From JBMNUM01 sp050946275 (lineage in GTDB: Bacteria > Actinomycetota > Coriobacteriia > Coriobacteriales > CADBOM01), in assembly GCA_050946275.1 (NCBI GenBank), contig JBMNUM010000009.1:1-64000 (forward strand): 64,000 bases of DNA, in the 5' to 3' direction. The notes beneath the pieces were generated by a model. It worked only from the letters and a program-made list of their open reading frames with translations. It had not been told where the DNA came from and ran no database searches. The position numbers and the translations under genes are program-made. How positions within the stretch are numbered: the stretch's first letter is position 1; each line of letters starts with the position of its first letter. Positions 1 through 10,900 of the stretch are shown here, one piece after another.

Positions 1-13
1 AGCGAGGACTAAA

Positions 14-30
14 GAACGCCGAAGGCGTTC
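14..30. repeat. small perfect hairpin upstream of proS
   Basis: GAACGCC at 14-20 and GGCGTTC at 24-30 form a perfect 7-bp stem with a 3-nt loop. It lies about 165 bp upstream of proS and is not followed by a T tract, so it may be a leader structure or the end of a unit outside the window. I see no gene in 1-193. Confidence 0.4.
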
Positions 31-193
31 CCTCCGCAGCTGCATCACCGGAGCGAAATCACGTTTTGCGAAGCCTTCCCCGGAAACGTGCCTCCTCCTT
101 CCCCCGGGGGCGGACAACCCCGCTAAACAATCATCATTCCGTAGTAAAATCGAGGAGTTTGAGTTGAATTCCAAGCCATGAAAGGGCGGCACC

Positions 194-1927
194 GTGTTGA
201 ACCCGATTGTCAAGATGAGCAACCTCTATTTCCCGACGCTGAAGGAAGACCCGGTAGATGCCGAGATAGCCTCGCATCGCCTGCTTCTGAGGGCCGGCAT
301 GCTCCGCAAGGTGTCCGGCGGCGTGTACTCGTTCCTGCCGCTTGGCTTCACGGTGCTCCACAACATCGAGGAGATCGTGCGCGAGGAGATGGTCGCCGCG
401 GGTTCGCAGGAGATCATGATGCCCGCTCTGCAGCCGGCCGAGCTGTGGCACGAGTCCGGTCGCTGGGGCGACTACGGTCCCGAGCTCATGCGCCTCAAGG
501 ACCGCCACGATCATGATTACTGCCTCGGGCCGACTCACGAGGAGCTCATCACCTCCATCGTGCGCAACGAGCTGAGGAGCTACAAGGAGCTGCCGAAGTC
601 GCTGTTCCAGATCCAGGTGAAGTTCCGCGACGAGATCCGTCCGCGCTTCGGCCTGCTGCGTTCGCGCGAGTTCATCATGAAGGACGCCTACAGCTTCCAC
701 ACCACGCAGGAGTCGCTGCAGGAGCACTACGACCGCATGGGCGTTGCCTACGGCCGCATCTGCGAGCGCTGCGGTCTGGACTACCGTCCCGTCGAGGCTG
801 ATTCCGGCCAGATCGGCGGCAAGGTGTCCGTCGAGTACATGGCGCTTGCCGAGAGCGGCGAGGCGGGCATCGTGCATTGCGATTGCGGCTATGCCTCCGA
901 TGTCGAGGCCGCGAACGCGCGCATCACCCCGCTCGTGCACGAGGTCGATGGCATCGAGAAGATCTCGACGCCGGGCGTGGCGACCATCGCCGAGCTCGCA
1001 GAGTTCCTGGGCATCCCCGAGGCCGCCACGGTCAAAGCGCTCGTGGGCAAGGGCGAGGACGGCCAGATCCTGGCCATCTTCGTGCCGGGCGATCACGACC
1101 TCAACGACATCAAGATCTGCCATCTCGTTCCCGGCTTCGACTTCCTCACCGACGAGGAGCTCGAGGATGCCGGTCTGCCGAAGGGCTCCATCGGACCCGT
1201 CGGCCTGCCCGAGGGCATCAAGGTCCTCGCGGACGAGTCCCTGCGCGACACGCCCAAGTGGGTGTGCGGCGCCAACGAGCACGGCTACCACTATGTTGGC
1301 GCCGAGCTCGGCAAGGACTTCGAGGTCGATGAGTGGGCCGACCTGTGCACAGCGCTTCCCGGCGACGGCTGCCCCGTGTGCGGCAAGCCGCTGCAGGAGG
1401 CCCGTGGCATCGAGGTCAGCCAGATCTTCCAGCTTGGAACCAAGTACTCCGATTCCATGGGCGCGACGTTCATGGACGAGGATGGCGAGGAGAAGCCGTT
1501 CGTCATGGGTTGCTACGGTGTGGGCGTCACGCGTACGCTGGCGGCCGTCGTCGAGCAGCACAATGACGAGCACGGCATCATCTGGCCTGTCTCCATCGCG
1601 CCCGCCGAGGTCTCCGTCATCCCGCTGACCGTGGGCGACGAGGTCGTGTTCCCGGTTGCGGAGCGTCTCGCCGCCGAGCTGCAGAAGGCCGGCATCCGCG
1701 TGGCCATCGACGACCGCAAGGAGCGCGCCGGCGTCAAGTTCAACGACAACGACCTTGTCGGCTTCCCGTATCAGGTGACCGTCGGAAAGCGCGGCGTCGA
1801 AGCCGGCACCGTGGAGGTCAAGGATCGTGCGGCCGGCGAGAAGACCGAGTACTCCATCGACGAGGTCGTGGCCAAGCTGACTGCGATCATCGAGGCCGAG
1901 CGCGCGAAGTACGCCTTCACCGAGTAG
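194..1927 (+). CDS. proS: prolyl-tRNA synthetase, bacterial editing type
   Basis: Charges tRNA-Pro with proline in the cytosol. The 577-residue product has the class II synthetase layout of bacterial ProRS: an N-terminal catalytic part with the TxE-type loop PTHEELIT, motif 2 around FRDEIRPRFGLLRSREF, an inserted editing domain at about residues 225-400, motif 3 GVGVTR, and a C-terminal anticodon-binding domain. Length fits the roughly 570-residue bacterial form. The start is taken as GTG at 194, with AAAGGG 8 nt upstream; an in-frame ATG at 215, giving MSNLYFPTLKED, is a credible alternative because family members begin close to that motif. cobT follows 21 nt after the stop, so the two may share a transcript. 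Confidence 0.97.
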   Translation: MLNPIVKMSNLYFPTLKEDPVDAEIASHRLLLRAGMLRKVSGGVYSFLPLGFTVLHNIEEIVREEMVAAGSQEIMMPALQPAELWHESGRWGDYGPELMRLKDRHDHDYCLGPTHEELITSIVRNELRSYKELPKSLFQIQVKFRDEIRPRFGLLRSREFIMKDAYSFHTTQESLQEHYDRMGVAYGRICERCGLDYRPVEADSGQIGGKVSVEYMALAESGEAGIVHCDCGYASDVEAANARITPLVHEVDGIEKISTPGVATIAELAEFLGIPEAATVKALVGKGEDGQILAIFVPGDHDLNDIKICHLVPGFDFLTDEELEDAGLPKGSIGPVGLPEGIKVLADESLRDTPKWVCGANEHGYHYVGAELGKDFEVDEWADLCTALPGDGCPVCGKPLQEARGIEVSQIFQLGTKYSDSMGATFMDEDGEEKPFVMGCYGVGVTRTLAAVVEQHNDEHGIIWPVSIAPAEVSVIPLTVGDEVVFPVAERLAAELQKAGIRVAIDDRKERAGVKFNDNDLVGFPYQVTVGKRGVEAGTVEVKDRAAGEKTEYSIDEVVAKLTAIIEAERAKYAFTE

Positions 1928-1948
1928 GCAGCCGTTTCAGGAGGGGCC

Positions 1949-3007
1949 ATGGACCTCGCAACGACATGCTCCTCGATTCCCGACTCCGATGAGGGTGCGG
2001 CTCGGGCTGCCCGTGTCCGCTGGGACTCCATCGCCAAGCCATTGCACGGCCTCGGCTTGCTCGAGGACGCCGTCGCGCGCATAGCGGCGCTTCGGGGAAC
2101 TCCCGAGGTGGAGCTCGGCAAGCGCGCTGTCGTGGTGATGTGCGCCGACAACGGCGTCGTGGCCGAGGGTGTCACGCAGACGGGCCAGGAGGTCACGGCC
2201 ATCGTCGCGGGCAACATCACCTGTGGGGACGCCTCGGTATGCCATATGGCCCGCATCGCCCGGGCCGACGTGTTCTCGGTGAACATGGGCATGGTCGACA
2301 CTGCCGAGGTTTCCTATGATTTCTCAATCGCCCCGCAGACGGGCAACATCGCCGAAGGCCCGGCCATGAGCCGTGGGCAGGCCGGGCAGGCCATCGCCGC
2401 CGGCCTCGCCATAGCCGATGATCTCGCCGCGCAAGGATACGGCATCATCGCCACGGGCGAGATGGGCATCGGCAACACCACGACGGCGAGCGCGATCATA
2501 TCCGTGTTGCTCGGGCTTCCCGTCGAGGAGGTCACCGGCAGGGGTGCCGGTCTTTCCGACGAGGGCCTGGAGCGCAAGGTCGCGGCAATCGGACGGGCCA
2601 TCGCGGTCAACCATCCCGATCCGGACGATGCACTCGACGTGCTCGCGAAGCTCGGAGGCTTCGACATCGCCGGCATGGTTGGCCTTTTCATCGGCGGTGC
2701 GATCCATCGCATCCCCGTGCTTATCGACGGATTCATCTCCGCCTGCGCCGCACTCGTCGTGGCGCGCCTGTGCCCGCGGGCAAGTCAGGCGATGTTCGCG
2801 ACGCATTTGTCGGGAGAGCCCGCCACGCGTCTCGTGCTCGGCGCGCTCGGGCTCGAGCCGCTCGTCTGCGCCGGCATGCATCTCGGGGAGGGGACGGGCG
2901 CCGTCGCCGCGCTCCCGCTGCTCGACATGGCTCTTTCCGTCTACAACGGGATGGTCTCGTTCGAGGACATCTCCATCGAGGCCTACACGCCGCAGGGAGG
3001 TGCGTGA
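1949..3007 (+). CDS. cobT: nicotinate-nucleotide--dimethylbenzimidazole phosphoribosyltransferase
   Basis: Makes alpha-ribazole phosphate, the lower-ligand nucleotide of cobalamin, from nicotinate mononucleotide and dimethylbenzimidazole or another base. The 352-residue product matches CobT in length and carries the family's glycine-rich motifs, including MCADNGVVAEGV and GEMGIGNTTTASA. The catalytic glutamate is E314 in HLGEGTGA. GGAGG sits 7 nt before the ATG. The stop overlaps the next start as TGATG, so cobT and cobU are translationally coupled. No cobalamin riboswitch is visible; the operon follows proS directly. Confidence 0.96.
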   Translation: MDLATTCSSIPDSDEGAARAARVRWDSIAKPLHGLGLLEDAVARIAALRGTPEVELGKRAVVVMCADNGVVAEGVTQTGQEVTAIVAGNITCGDASVCHMARIARADVFSVNMGMVDTAEVSYDFSIAPQTGNIAEGPAMSRGQAGQAIAAGLAIADDLAAQGYGIIATGEMGIGNTTTASAIISVLLGLPVEEVTGRGAGLSDEGLERKVAAIGRAIAVNHPDPDDALDVLAKLGGFDIAGMVGLFIGGAIHRIPVLIDGFISACAALVVARLCPRASQAMFATHLSGEPATRLVLGALGLEPLVCAGMHLGEGTGAVAALPLLDMALSVYNGMVSFEDISIEAYTPQGGA

Positions 3008-3516
3008 TGCTCGTCCTCGTCATCGGCGGCGCGGCTAGCGGCAAGAGCTCCTATGCGGAGGAAAGGCTGCTCGAGCTGCCCGGTCCCCGTTGCTATATCG
3101 CCACGATGCGGCCCTATGGCGAGGAGGGGCTCGCCCGGATCGAGAGGCATCGCGGGCTGCGCGCGGGCAAGGGCTTTTCGACCATCGAGTGCGAGACCGA
3201 CATCGTCGGCATCGACATGCCTGCAGGGGCGTCGGCGCTGCTCGAGGATATCGGCAACCTGGTCGCCAACGAGATGTTCGATGAGGATGGCGGCGTTCAC
3301 GACGTGGCCGCCAAGATTGCGGACGATGTGCTGGCCCTTGCCGCACGCGTCTCGAACCTCGTCGTCGTGACGAACGAGGTCGGCGGGGGATCCGAGCCGC
3401 ATGATGACGGCACGTCCGCGTACATAGAGGCGATGGGGGAGGTCAACGCCCTCATCGCCGCAGCGGCCGACGAGGTCCACGAGGTGGTCGTCGGCATCCC
3501 CATCCGCCTGAAATGA
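3007..3516 (+). CDS. cobU: adenosylcobinamide kinase / guanylyltransferase
   Basis: Phosphorylates adenosylcobinamide and transfers GMP to give adenosylcobinamide-GDP. The start is the ATG that overlaps the cobT stop; longer upstream frames only shadow cobT. The 169-residue product has the P-loop GGAASGKS, the YIAT strand, a histidine in RIERHR at the position expected for the guanylylated residue, LLEDIGNLVANEMF, and VTNEVGGG...PHD near the C-terminus. It ends in GIPIRLK, like other CobU proteins. It is slightly shorter than the usual 180 residues. Confidence 0.93.
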   Translation: MLVLVIGGAASGKSSYAEERLLELPGPRCYIATMRPYGEEGLARIERHRGLRAGKGFSTIECETDIVGIDMPAGASALLEDIGNLVANEMFDEDGGVHDVAAKIADDVLALAARVSNLVVVTNEVGGGSEPHDDGTSAYIEAMGEVNALIAAAADEVHEVVVGIPIRLK

Positions 3517-3584
3517 ATCGGGCAAGCCCCCTGCCGTCCGACTCGTCTATCATGTGAGGGTAGTGTTCAACCGGCTGGCCGATA

Positions 3585-3597
3585 GGGAGGTGCCGTG
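3585..3597 (+). promoter_or_regulatory. ribosome binding site and GTG start of cobS
   Basis: GGGAGG at 3585-3590 lies 4 nt before GTG at 3595. This fixes the cobS start at a non-ATG codon. The 78-bp gap after cobU contains no clear terminator, so one transcript is plausible. Confidence 0.6.
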
Positions 3598-4407
3598 CTA
3601 GGCCGTTCGATCATCATGGCGTTCTCGCTGTTCTCGATCATCCCCATGCCGAAGGTGGAGTGGGATGAGCGGAACATGCGCTATGTGCTGGCGGCCTTCC
3701 CGCTCGTGGGCGTCGCCGAGGCGGTGCTGCTGGGCGTGTGGCTGTGGCTGTGCGCCGTCCTCGGATTCGACCGCATCATCTGCGCGCTCGGCGTGGTCCT
3801 CATCCCGCTCGTCTTCGCGGGCGGCATCCACCTCGACGGATTCGCGGACACGGTGGATGCGCTCTCGAGCCATGCCGAGCCGGCCCGCAAGCGCGAGATC
3901 CTCAAGGATCCGCACATCGGCGCCTTCGCTGCCATCGGCGTGGCGGCCTACCTGCTCGCCTTCTTCGCGATCGCGACCCAGCTTCCCTACGGGCTGTGGG
4001 GGCTCGGGTTCGGCAACACGGTGTGGGCCGTGCTCCTCATCCCGGTGATCTCGCGGACGATGAGCGGCATCGTGAGCCTCGTGGTGCCGGGTGTCGGGGA
4101 GGCGGCCGAAGGTGGGGAGAAGCCCGGGCTGCTTGCCGCCTTCCGCACGAGCGCCGACACGCGCGGTGTACTCGTCGTGCTCGCGGTCATCCTCGTGATC
4201 GCGCTCGACCTTGCCGGCATGTTCGTCGGTTGGCGCTACCTCATCGCCGTCATCGTGGTCGTGGCCCTTCTGACGCTGTGGCTCGCGAGCATGTTCAAGC
4301 GAAAGTTCGGAGGCATCAGTGGCGACCTTTCCGGATTCTACCTGCAGGTCATCGAGCTCGCGCTCCTCGTGGTCGCCGCCGTGTTCGCAGGGGTGATGTT
4401 CCTATGA
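3595..4407 (+). CDS. cobS: adenosylcobinamide-GDP ribazoletransferase (cobalamin synthase)
   Basis: Joins adenosylcobinamide-GDP to alpha-ribazole (phosphate) at the membrane, the last step of cobamide assembly. The 270-residue protein has several hydrophobic membrane segments and the CobS signature GGIHLDGFADTVDAL followed by REILKDPHIGAFA, the acidic motif that binds Mg-nucleotide. The C-terminal FGGISGDLSGF motif is also typical. Its stop overlaps the start of the next gene as ATGA, so the downstream short CobU-like protein is coupled to it. Confidence 0.95.
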   Translation: MLGRSIIMAFSLFSIIPMPKVEWDERNMRYVLAAFPLVGVAEAVLLGVWLWLCAVLGFDRIICALGVVLIPLVFAGGIHLDGFADTVDALSSHAEPARKREILKDPHIGAFAAIGVAAYLLAFFAIATQLPYGLWGLGFGNTVWAVLLIPVISRTMSGIVSLVVPGVGEAAEGGEKPGLLAAFRTSADTRGVLVVLAVILVIALDLAGMFVGWRYLIAVIVVVALLTLWLASMFKRKFGGISGDLSGFYLQVIELALLVVAAVFAGVMFL

Positions 4408-4745
4408 TCCTGGTCATCGGCCCCGCGGCATCGGGAAAGCTCGAATACGTGCGCTCGCTCGGCTATGGCGATGCGCAGATCGTCGATGGCCGCATGGGGC
4501 CCGAGCCGGTGATCGCCAACCTGCAGGCCATCGTGGCGGCCGATCCGCAGGGCGCCCCGGCTCTCCTCGACGAGCTGGCTGCCAAGGAGCTCGTCACCTG
4601 CGATGAGGTGGGTAGCGGCATCATCCCGCTCGATGCCCGCGAGCGCGAGGTACGCGAGGCGACGGGTCGCCTCTGCATCGAGCTTGCCCAACGTGCTGAG
4701 CAGGTGGTTCGCCTCGTTGCCGGCATTCCCATGAGGATCAAATAG
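4404..4745 (+). CDS. short CobU-like P-loop protein
   Basis: The 113-residue product starts MILVIGPAASGKLEY and ends VAGIPMRIK, matching both ends of the CobU encoded at 3007-3516, including a P-loop (GPAASGK) and a CDEVGSGI strand in place of TNEVGGG. The middle region, with the guanylylated histidine and its partner residues, is missing, so it is either a kinase-only cobinamide enzyme or an accessory subunit. I infer a role in cobamide salvage from its 4-bp ATGA overlap with cobS. Substrate and activity cannot be read from the sequence. Confidence 0.72.
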   Translation: MILVIGPAASGKLEYVRSLGYGDAQIVDGRMGPEPVIANLQAIVAADPQGAPALLDELAAKELVTCDEVGSGIIPLDAREREVREATGRLCIELAQRAEQVVRLVAGIPMRIK

Positions 4746-4970
4746 TTCAAAACAACGATGGCTTTCATTCCGGTTCGTTTCATAACTAGATTCAGATTCG
4801 CAAAAGTGTTCGGCGCTTACCCGGATGCAGCGATTCTCTTTCAAAATTGACATTGCCTTTTCGGCAATCGAGCTTGCAAAAGAGCTCTTCAAACCTGTCG
4901 TTTGATAAGATGGGCGCATCCACTTTCAGTTAGCGGCAATGCCCCGTCACGTCACGGCTAGGAGGCTCCC
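4746..4970. other. intergenic region before the giant surface protein
   Basis: This stretch is AT-richer than its surroundings and has no gene. It holds a consensus-like TTGACA at 4847-4852 overlapping a small hairpin (ATTGCC / GGCAAT), and an AT-rich GATAAGAT at 4904-4911. No well-spaced pair could be fixed, so the promoter of the surface-protein gene is only approximately here. Confidence 0.35.
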
Positions 4971-7900
4971 ATGGCACGGCTCGGCAAGCGTCTATTCCTT
5001 CTCATTTCGATTCTCGCGTTTTCGACAGCCTGCGTTGGGGTAGCCTGGGCCGATGAGGCCGGACAGCAGCAAGGGGAGCAACCTCAAGGCGTGCAGGACG
5101 AGGGCGTGAATATCGACCTCGGCTTCGTCCATGCTGGGGTGTTCCTGCTTTCTGACGATGGATTCGGGCCAAGCTTCGCTCCCATGGCAGACGACCCCCA
5201 GCTCGCAGAGCAGCTTGCTGTGGTCAAGGCGCGCGTCGTCGCTGCCTATGATGGGCTGGAGGGAGAGGTCGATATCTCGGATCTGCGCATCCCCATATCA
5301 CAAGACAACTTATATGCCATCTGGGGCTCGCTGAATGAGGCTTCCTACGAGAACCCATCGTTGTTCTACATGACCGCCAACTTTGAATATGAATACCGGG
5401 ATGACGAGGATGGCACCTATTTCGCATCCTTGTCTCTGGTTTACAACAACGGCTATGAACTTGCGGATATTCCCGCCATGCAGGAAGAATACGAGGCTGC
5501 GATGGCTGGCCTCCTCTCGTGGGTTCCTGCGGATGCAATCGACGTCCAGAAGGCCAAGGTTGCTCATGACTGGCTCGTTCGCAACTGCGTGTATAACACG
5601 GATGCCGCTAATACAGCGGGCCCAGAGAGCTATGGGAGCCCCAACCCTTGGAACGCCTATGGCGCCCTCGTCGATAAGAGCCCCGTCTGCCAGGGATACT
5701 CGCTCGCGTTCATCGACGTGATGAACCGCCTCGGCATCGAGAGCTCGTTCGTCGCAAATGACGAGGAGCAGCATGCATGGAATCGCGTCAAGCTCGATGG
5801 CGACTGGTACAACCTCGATGTCACCTGGGACGACCCCTGCTGGATGACGCGCGGCGAGGGTGTGACAGACGGCGGCTTCGACGCGACGCCCGAGACCACC
5901 TTCTTCCTCAAGAGCGACGCGTGGTTCAAGGCCGATGCCCAAGCCAATCCCGACAACGCCGCGCATGCGTCGTGGAGCCCCGAGGGCGTGGAGGGAACGA
6001 ACACTCAGTACGATGGTTTTGCGACCGATGACTGGCCGACCTATTCCGGCCCCGCCGCCACGGATCCGGACCTTCCGAGCGATCTCTCCGAATGGGGTTA
6101 CCGCATCGAGTTCGGGTCGGCCGAAGGTGCCTCGTTCCATGAGATCGACGGAGTCTGTTTCTACGTTCTCGATGATGGTGTTTCGAGTGTGACGCCTGCG
6201 GTCACCGTGTACTACGAAGGGCCGAACGACTACGTCGAACTACCCGCGAGTGCTTACGACACGGCGTACAGGATGATGAACGACTCCTCCACCTCGATGA
6301 GTCCGACATGGAGCGACGTCGATGCTCCCCTGGAGGTGGGGCACTACTATGATGTTACGGCGCAGGCGAAGCCCGGCAGCGGTTATACGAACTCTGTTTC
6401 CTCTGATGGCTTCTGGGTCACCACGAAGAACAATCTATGGGTGTATTCGGCTTCGCTCGGCGATGAGTATGCCGTTCCAATCTCCGGGTGGCCCGGGGTG
6501 CGCTACGACATCCCCAAGGGCGCGGATTACGATCTGACGCTGTCATTCGACGGCGCGACGCTCACCGAAGGCACGGACTACACCGTGGAGTGGTGCAACC
6601 GCGACATCAATCCCGACATGCTCGATGACGAGGCGGCCCATCAGGACGCTATCCTCGGTAGCAAGCCCACCGAAACCGGAAGGTATTACGTTCACTACAA
6701 GGGCAAAGACCCCTACTTCGAGGATGACGTGGTGATGTTCGACATCGTGCGTGGCATAAGGGTCGACCGCACCGACGCGGAGAGCTACGACCCCCTGTTC
6801 AGCGATGGGACGGCAACCTATCGTGTGCGGGTTCTGGGATTCGATGGCGAGCAGGGAACCGACTGGAACCTCGAACTGCAGCTCGGGGAGCAGGGAACCT
6901 TCAACGGTGATACGGAGGAATTCGCCAACCCGCTAGTATCGGGAACTGACTACTCGTTCGATGCCGAAACAGGCACGCTCGTGCTCTATGGCGACAAGGT
7001 TTTCGAGAGGTGCAACGGCAAGTCCGTTGAGATCAATGCCGCCGTGTTCGATCTCTCCGATTCCTCGTTGCTGTATCGCATAGTGGAAACAGTCGAAGTG
7101 GTCGAACCCTGGGTGGACTACAACTTCATGCAGGATCGGAAGATGCTGGCCGGTGACAGCGATTGGATATACCCCACGGAAGACGTCGAGTATGCAAACG
7201 CCGAGTATCCTGATGGCGTGTATGGTTCCTATGAGATCTTGGATGTCAAGGTTGCGACCAGCACTCCCGAACAGGAGGGTGCCGAGGTCGTCAAGGTGAC
7301 CCCCTACGATTATGATGACTCGAGTCATAGTTGGCATCTCGAGACGCTCAACAATGGAACCGCCACCATCGAGGTTACGTACGAGGATATCCACGGTGAG
7401 GAGCAATCCTATACATTCACCATCACAGTGGTGAGCGATCTGTATGTCGTCGAGGTCTCTTCGCAGGATGGCCGCATGCAGGCTCTGCCGGGTCAGAGCA
7501 TCGACCTGATCGCCGAGGGTACTCACGAAGCCAGTTATGCGGTCGACATGGACGAATCGTTCACGTACTCTTGGTCGCTGGGCGAGGGGAGCGAATATGC
7601 GACCATCGTGCCAGATACGAATGACTCATCCCGGGCGACGGTGACGTTCAACGCGCTTCCCGAAGATGTGGACTTCCTAGACGAGGATGTCCAGGTGCTT
7701 GTTACGATGCAGGGCGAGGACGACGAAGGCCAGCTTGTCGACCTCGCGACGAACAACCTGACGCTGAGAGTCTGCTCCGATTACTACGAGCTCTATCCAG
7801 AGGAGATTAACCCCAACATGGAGATCGGCGAGTCGCTGACGGTGACCCCCGAGGTCCGGTACTATTCGTCAGCCAGCCAGAGTGCGAGCGGATATGACCT

Positions 7901-10900
7901 CGTCGATAACGCGACGTTCTACTGGGATTCCAGCTCCAGCGGGTTCGAGTTCAAGAATGCCGACGGAGACACCATCGGCAGCAGCGGGTCGTCGGAACCG
8001 GTCACCATCACCCGCACTGATCGACGGAACGGCGGGATTTGGCTGGCGGCCGAATGGGTCGACGACTCAGGAAAGCCCTGTGACGCGAACAAGCAGTACG
8101 AGATGGACTATCGCGACTACAGCATCTCGCTGAATTCCAACGAGTATCGCCTGTACGGCGATGGAACGCTTGATGTGTGGGTGACTTACAATCAGTCGCT
8201 GAACACGCAATACGTCTGGCCTGTCGTGACGGTTGGCATCTATGACTGGGGGAACCAGACCTGGACGCAGACATTCACCGAGGGTCAGGAGTATACGGTC
8301 GATCTCGAGGGTGGCATCATCACCCTGGATGGCACAAAGATCCTTGCGGCGTGCGATGAGGGTGCGGAGATCCGTGTCTTCGCCCAGATGATGGTCGGCG
8401 GCACCGATTCCATTTCTGGCAACGATGCGACCTCCGATTACTACACGCTTATGGCATGCGAGCCGCATGTCGACTATCGCCCGCTGCAAGATGTCGACGT
8501 GCTTCCCGGGCAGGGCGGATCCGTCGATCGGGTCTATTCGGCGCATGTCGAGAGTGCTGAGTATCCAAATGGCGCGGACGAGTCCTACGAGGTCACGGAT
8601 GTGGTGATCGAGAACCAGCAGCCCGAGGTTGCGGGCGAAGACGTCATCAGCCTCGTCAAGCAGTATGGCGACGACGATCCGACGAGCGTGGATTACTGGT
8701 GGAGTTACGAGGCCCTCAACTACGGCACGGCAACCATCAAGGTGACGTATAAGACCCTCGAGGGACAGACGCAAGGCTACACGTTCAACGTCAACGTGGT
8801 GCGCGATCTCTACAGGGTGAACGTCTCCTCCGTCGACGGGACCCATGTCGCGCTTCCGGGCAAGAGCATCGAGCTGCGCGCCGAGGGAACCCACGAGAGC
8901 GTAAACGGCGGCGGTGGTCTCGAGGGGCTGTGGTACGACTGGTCTCTTGGCGAGGGCGTCTCGCCGGAAACCGTGACCATCACCGCCGATCCGAGCGGCG
9001 ACAGCTCGAAGGTGACCGTGACGTTCGCCCCGCTCGATCCCGAGGGGCCGATTCCCGATGCGGTCGATGCCAAGATCGTCGTCAAGCTGATGGACCAGGA
9101 TAACGAGGGCCAGTCGATCGAGCGCGCCAGGGGCGATATCGTCCTGACGGCGATGCCCTTCTACTACGAGGTGCTCCCGGTGTCGATCGACCGCGATCTC
9201 GCCGTCGGCGAGACAGAAGAAGTCACAGCTCAGGTTCTCTACCACAGCGTGTTCTCGGAAGAGCCCGTGCCCGTCGAGGACGCGACCTTCTATTGGGAGT
9301 TCAACGACGAGGCCGTCGAGATCACGGATTCCACCGGCTTGGCCGTGGACGAGGACGATATCTACCAGGGCACACAGGTCCAGTTCACCATCAAGCGCCT
9401 GAGCAACTGGGCGACGGGAATCAGGCTGCATGCAGAGTGGTTGGAAAACTGGGGCGGTGAGCGCAGCGAGGTCCGCGAGCTCCAGCTCGACGAGATCGCC
9501 GAAGTCGGCCCTGCGGCTATCGATTGCTCGTGGGGCACGCTTTCGACCAACCCCACGAATGCCTCATGGGATGTCGTCGATGGGGCTTCATACTACGAGG
9601 TGTGGGCTTCATTCGACGATGGTGAAAACTCCAGTCAGTCCAATACTTTCACGGTGGATGCCACACAATTCAGCAGCTCGTATGGCTTCGCGGACTTCTT
9701 CGATGCCAACGGGGCGGGCGAGTACGGCTTCTCCGTCGGCGCATACGATTCGGAAGGTAACCTGATCGCGGAGGGTGCGGCGGCGCCCGTGCAGTTCTAC
9801 CAGGTCGCTTTTGTCATCCGCACATTTGACGAGAACGACCAGCTGGTGGACGAAGAGGGCGGCAGCGCCATGTTCGAGATGGGCGACTCCGGTCTCGGCA
9901 TCTTCGACGACAGAACCCTGCTCGTGCAGGCCGGAGAGGTTTCAATCAATGCGACGGCCGATACCGAGGAGGGTTTCGAGCTGCAGTCTGTCACGGTGAC
10001 CCCGGCGGGCGGGCAGCCCTCCGTGTACACGACCAGCCCCGATCCCTTCATGATTGATAACTCCTACACCATCGCAATCGTCTTCAAGCAGAACCTCGCC
10101 CGCGTGCCCGTGAAGCTCGATCTGGGCTCCAAAGGCGCTGGGTATGCAAACGAAATCTGCAGTCTGATCAACAACGACGATGCTGCTGCAAACGCAACGG
10201 CTTCCGGCTCGGTCATCACCTTCCAGGTGTACCAGTCGCAATCCGTGGGGGACACGATCGACTATCTGGGCGACCTGATCTTGGATGAAGACAGCACGGG
10301 GCTTACCGAAGCGGAAGGGTTCTCCTATTCATTCGGCACGAAGCCAAATATGACTGACTACGAGGACTACAGTGAGCTGAACGCGGAAAGATATAGCACG
10401 GTTGCCGTATCGGAGAACCAGGTCTTCTACGCGTTGTGGATGATTCCCATCGATTCCGTCCAGGCAACCGTCGAAACACCGTTGTGCGGCATGCAGATGG
10501 CCATCGAAGAGGGAGTTCCCCCCGTCGACACACCGCAAGTGACTCTCACGGGTGCAGAGCACGTGAAGCTGGGGATGGCATTCTGGGCGAAGGACGACGG
10601 GCTCTTCCTTGACAAGATCGTCGGAGACAATTTGTACACCGCCGCATTCGCGATGCAAGGTGATTTCGGCTACTACATTCCGGCTGATGCAGTCGTGATG
10701 GTGAATGGGCAGGCCGCCGAAACTTCCACCATATTCGGAGGGCCGAGGTACACGCTGGATATCAGGGCCGAGCATGTCTGGGGCGAGTGGACAACCGTGA
10801 CGCCGCCGACTGCCGGCGTCGATGGACTCGAGAAGCGCGTCTGCTCGGCTTGCGATGCAGAGGAAACCCATCCGATTCCGGCGCTGTCCGGGCATAATGT

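Noticed and set aside
181..200. T-box-like motif before proS (GGGCGGCACCGTG)
   Set aside because: It resembles the T-box consensus, but the bulge that must pair with the tRNA CCA end has C instead of U, and no stem I, specifier loop or terminator pair can be seen upstream.
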